Shown here piece by piece: positions 7,401-7,802 of a DNA stretch of 7,802 bases. The stretch is taken from contig DKQR01000161.1 of assembly GCA_002471805.1 (NCBI GenBank), forward strand, positions 1-7,802. The letters run 5' to 3'. Below the pieces are notes generated by a model that was given only the letters and a program-made list of their open reading frames with translations, was not told the DNA's origin and did not search any database. The first letter of the stretch is position 1; every line of letters begins with the position of its first letter. The stretch comes from Fidelibacterota bacterium UBA7303. GTDB lineage: Bacteria; Fidelibacterota; Marinisomatia; Marinisomatales; UBA1611. Position numbers and translations under genes: made by a program.

Positions 7401-7599
7401 AAATTTGTTCATAAGACTCTTCGGCAACATCTGCCGTAAATTCAGCCAGATCTTGTTCTCCACCATAAAAGTAGATGTCAAAATGAGGTGACTGGATAAA
7501 TGACCAGTCAAAATCCCGGTACTGGATTTTATTCTGGCCAAAGGACTGACCCATGAGCACAGTGAATAAAAATAAAGAGATGGATATAATTCTTCGCAT
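4420..7599 (-). CDS. Secreted protein: metalloprotease-like domain, TolB-like propeller and outer-membrane barrel
   Basis: A 1059-residue, three-part envelope protein. Residues 1-21 form a Sec signal peptide (RR, then a hydrophobic stretch, then SFG before Q22). Residues about 25-270 look like a peptidase-MA-type gluzincin domain: H131-E-L-V-H135 gives the HExxH zinc/catalytic motif, and 'WANEGLAEF' (162-170, E165) fits the third ligand. Residues about 290-600 hold roughly six PD40/TolB-like blades, for example 'SPALSPDGSMVAALS', 'AAWSPKGDEIAFVG', 'PCWNPEGTQIAFISDRG' and 'PVWANTEKTLLYTAD'. Residues about 650-1059 alternate polar and aromatic residues like a transmembrane barrel and end in 'YFSLGPDW', with a terminal aromatic residue as expected for BAM-inserted barrels; the last part resembles the surface-antigen (BamA/D15) family. 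The start at 7599 is preferred because TAG lies in frame 12 nt upstream. A GGAG is 18 nt away, too far for a normal ribosome site. Substrate and role are unknown; a protease or scaffold at the outer membrane is inferred. Confidence 0.85.
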   Translation of the reverse strand: MRRIISISLFLFTVLMGQSFGQNKIQYRDFDWSFIQSPHFDIYFYGGEQDLAEFTADVAEESYEQISLHLRWDLKRRVSIMVYNSHNEFQQTNVVSTYMSEGIGGVTELFKNRVIFPFEGNYEQFRHVIHHELVHAVINDMVYGGSMQHMVTSRTKIRVPIWANEGLAEFLSSNWDTKADMILRDIAVHERMPSVKELNYFMAYKGGQSLWRFIAGKYGREKIGDVFRSMKRTQNAERGYEQALGMKYDDLTVQWHKYLKKEYWPDIANRDPLEDIAEKLTDHKKVKNFYHISPALSPDGSMVAALSDQSGYFDIVLFNAMTGKRIKSLVKGSRSVNFEELKWLQPGISWSSDNKSIVFASKAGKGDALHIIDVDTKKSKKIEIELDGVFSAAWSPKGDEIAFVGNKGGASDIYIYNLTNKEYYQVTADRFSDSFPCWNPEGTQIAFISDRGDQLSGVLAGEMSDHDYSQTDIYIIDKESGSISRVTDTDYNESHPVWANTEKTLLYTADYNGVWNLYHIPLQDQVGFQDGIVAGATQPYAVTNVLTGLQQPTISKNDDRVIFAGYAGVGWDLYSIVNPMDLPKKSIEPTQFIKTRSLNDERVADLRKHKKSREPAEDNGMYSNWIFAPGYNHLNSSLAEADDAELVSVDSTGEDGRHIPQAYKTRFTLDLISGNLQISNVFGTQGMTYFAFSDILGDHQIAFGTEMVLTLENSDYYFYYAYLKNRRDYYFMAFQNADFFTISSYNYYGYNTLARLRHYGFQAFISNPFNRYNRIDVGLSWHNINYSILEPQSTEFEVQYVETYSTKYSAILPTVSWIYDNSVFGYTGPIDGFRQNTSLTVNPGYGSENIKFQTLKLDTRKYWRLGRDYTLAVRGFLGKSFGPHKQQFFMGGIPYLIGGGGETNGVKDLGHYRDVILDTSNASLIHDIYFTEYAFPLRGARFAERFGSNVALANIEIRFPFINYMALGFPLKVIFGNIRGHAFIDVGASWNTADEFSSTSWPTRYGSNVSGKFSPMVSTAGLGTKINLGYFLLRIETAWDKNPSGYSKPQWYFSLGPDW

Positions 7600-7701
7600 G
7601 ATTATCCGAATCTACATCTCCATTAGACTGAAGTTCCACAATATTTGTTAAAATTAGTAATTCGCCTTAACCATGCTGTTTTTTAATATTCTAACTCTCG
7701 G
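7600..7701 (-). other. Intergenic leader of the envelope-protein gene, presumed promoter region
   Basis: This AT-rich 102 bp gap separates the end of an upstream gene from the large envelope gene. It is the widest gap in the minus-strand cluster and the likeliest place for a promoter, but no convincing -35/-10 pair, nor a Bacteroidetes-type TTTG/TAnnTTTG pair, can be defended by eye. It contains a tiny ATG-GAG-ATG-TAG frame (7623-7612) just before the start codon. Confidence 0.3.
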
Positions 7702-7718
7702 TCAGGGCTTGCCCAGAC
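7701..7718. repeat. Near-perfect 18 bp palindrome at the end of the upstream gene
   Basis: GTCAGGGCTTGCCCAGAC is palindromic except for one mismatched pair. It spans the TGA stop of the partial gene. As RNA it would form a short GGG/CCC hairpin with a tetraloop, but no T-run follows on either strand, so a terminator role is doubtful; a protein-binding site is possible. Confidence 0.35.
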
Positions 7719-7802
7719 AAAGAGGCTCAAGTAAGTTCTCATAGTTATGGAAACGCCCCTCTATTTTATTTCCGATATCCACCTTATGCTGGACCATTCT
7801 AC
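7702..7802 (-). CDS. 3' end of an unidentified gene (partial)
   Basis: An open minus-strand frame enters from the right edge and ends at TGA (7704-7702). The visible 32 residues end in '...IEGRFHNYENLLEPLCLGKP'. I do not recognise the family. The composition is protein-like (mixed charged and hydrophobic residues), and the frame is in the same direction as the cluster, so it is probably the C-terminus of the preceding gene. A 31-codon small gene from the ATG at 7797 cannot be excluded. Confidence 0.4.
   Translation of the reverse strand, partial: RMVQHKVDIGNKIEGRFHNYENLLEPLCLGKP

Noticed and set aside
1..7802. CRISPR array, insertion sequence, tRNA or rRNA gene
   Set aside because: No regularly spaced direct repeats, transposase motifs, terminal inverted repeats or cloverleaf-like sequence were found by eye on either strand.

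Overview
The window reads as a bacterial chromosome fragment of moderate GC content. One compact minus-strand gene cluster runs almost its full length, and a single plus-strand gene converges on it at the left end. The large protease/beta-propeller/outer-membrane-barrel protein implies a Gram-negative envelope. This architecture, together with the flavour of the RadA and Tgt proteins, suggests the FCB superphylum, perhaps a Marinimicrobia-like marine lineage. The taxonomic placement is an inference and is weak.

Layout, reading the minus strand from right to left: the 3' end of an unrecognised gene (stop at 7704-7702); a 102 bp gap; a 1059-residue secreted protein with an HExxH metalloprotease-like domain, a TolB-like propeller and a C-terminal barrel (7599-4420); radA (4370-3021); a 73 bp leader with two hairpins; tgt (2947-1814); a Nudix hydrolase gene whose ATG shares one base with the tgt stop (1814-1353); and a Bcp/PrxQ-type peroxiredoxin gene (1335-880). 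On the plus strand, positions 5-883 encode a shrunken acyl-CoA-synthetase-like protein. Its stop codon overlaps the peroxiredoxin stop codon by 4 bp.

The main discovery is in the peroxiredoxin gene. Its frame runs 151 codons from an ATG with a strong Shine-Dalgarno sequence, but codon 44 is TGA. That TGA sits exactly at the peroxidatic cysteine of the family motif PxxxTxxC (P37, T41, position 44). Starting 15 nt after it is a perfect 6 bp hairpin with a 6-nt, G-rich loop, at the spacing and with the loop guanine expected of a bacterial SECIS element. A cysteine at residue 80, 36 residues further on, is placed like the resolving cysteine of some PrxQ enzymes. The best reading is a selenocysteine-containing peroxiredoxin, which routine annotation would split or call a pseudogene.

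Other points of note: Tgt keeps both catalytic aspartates but has lost all four residues of the usual zinc site. The plus-strand ANL-like protein keeps recognisable flanks but lacks the ATP-binding P-loop and the C-terminal domain. The radA-tgt leader holds two hairpins whose loops are complementary. The cluster mixes envelope, DNA repair, tRNA modification, nucleotide clean-up and peroxide defence genes, so it looks like a co-transcribed housekeeping group and not one pathway. No mobile element, CRISPR array, rRNA or tRNA gene was seen.
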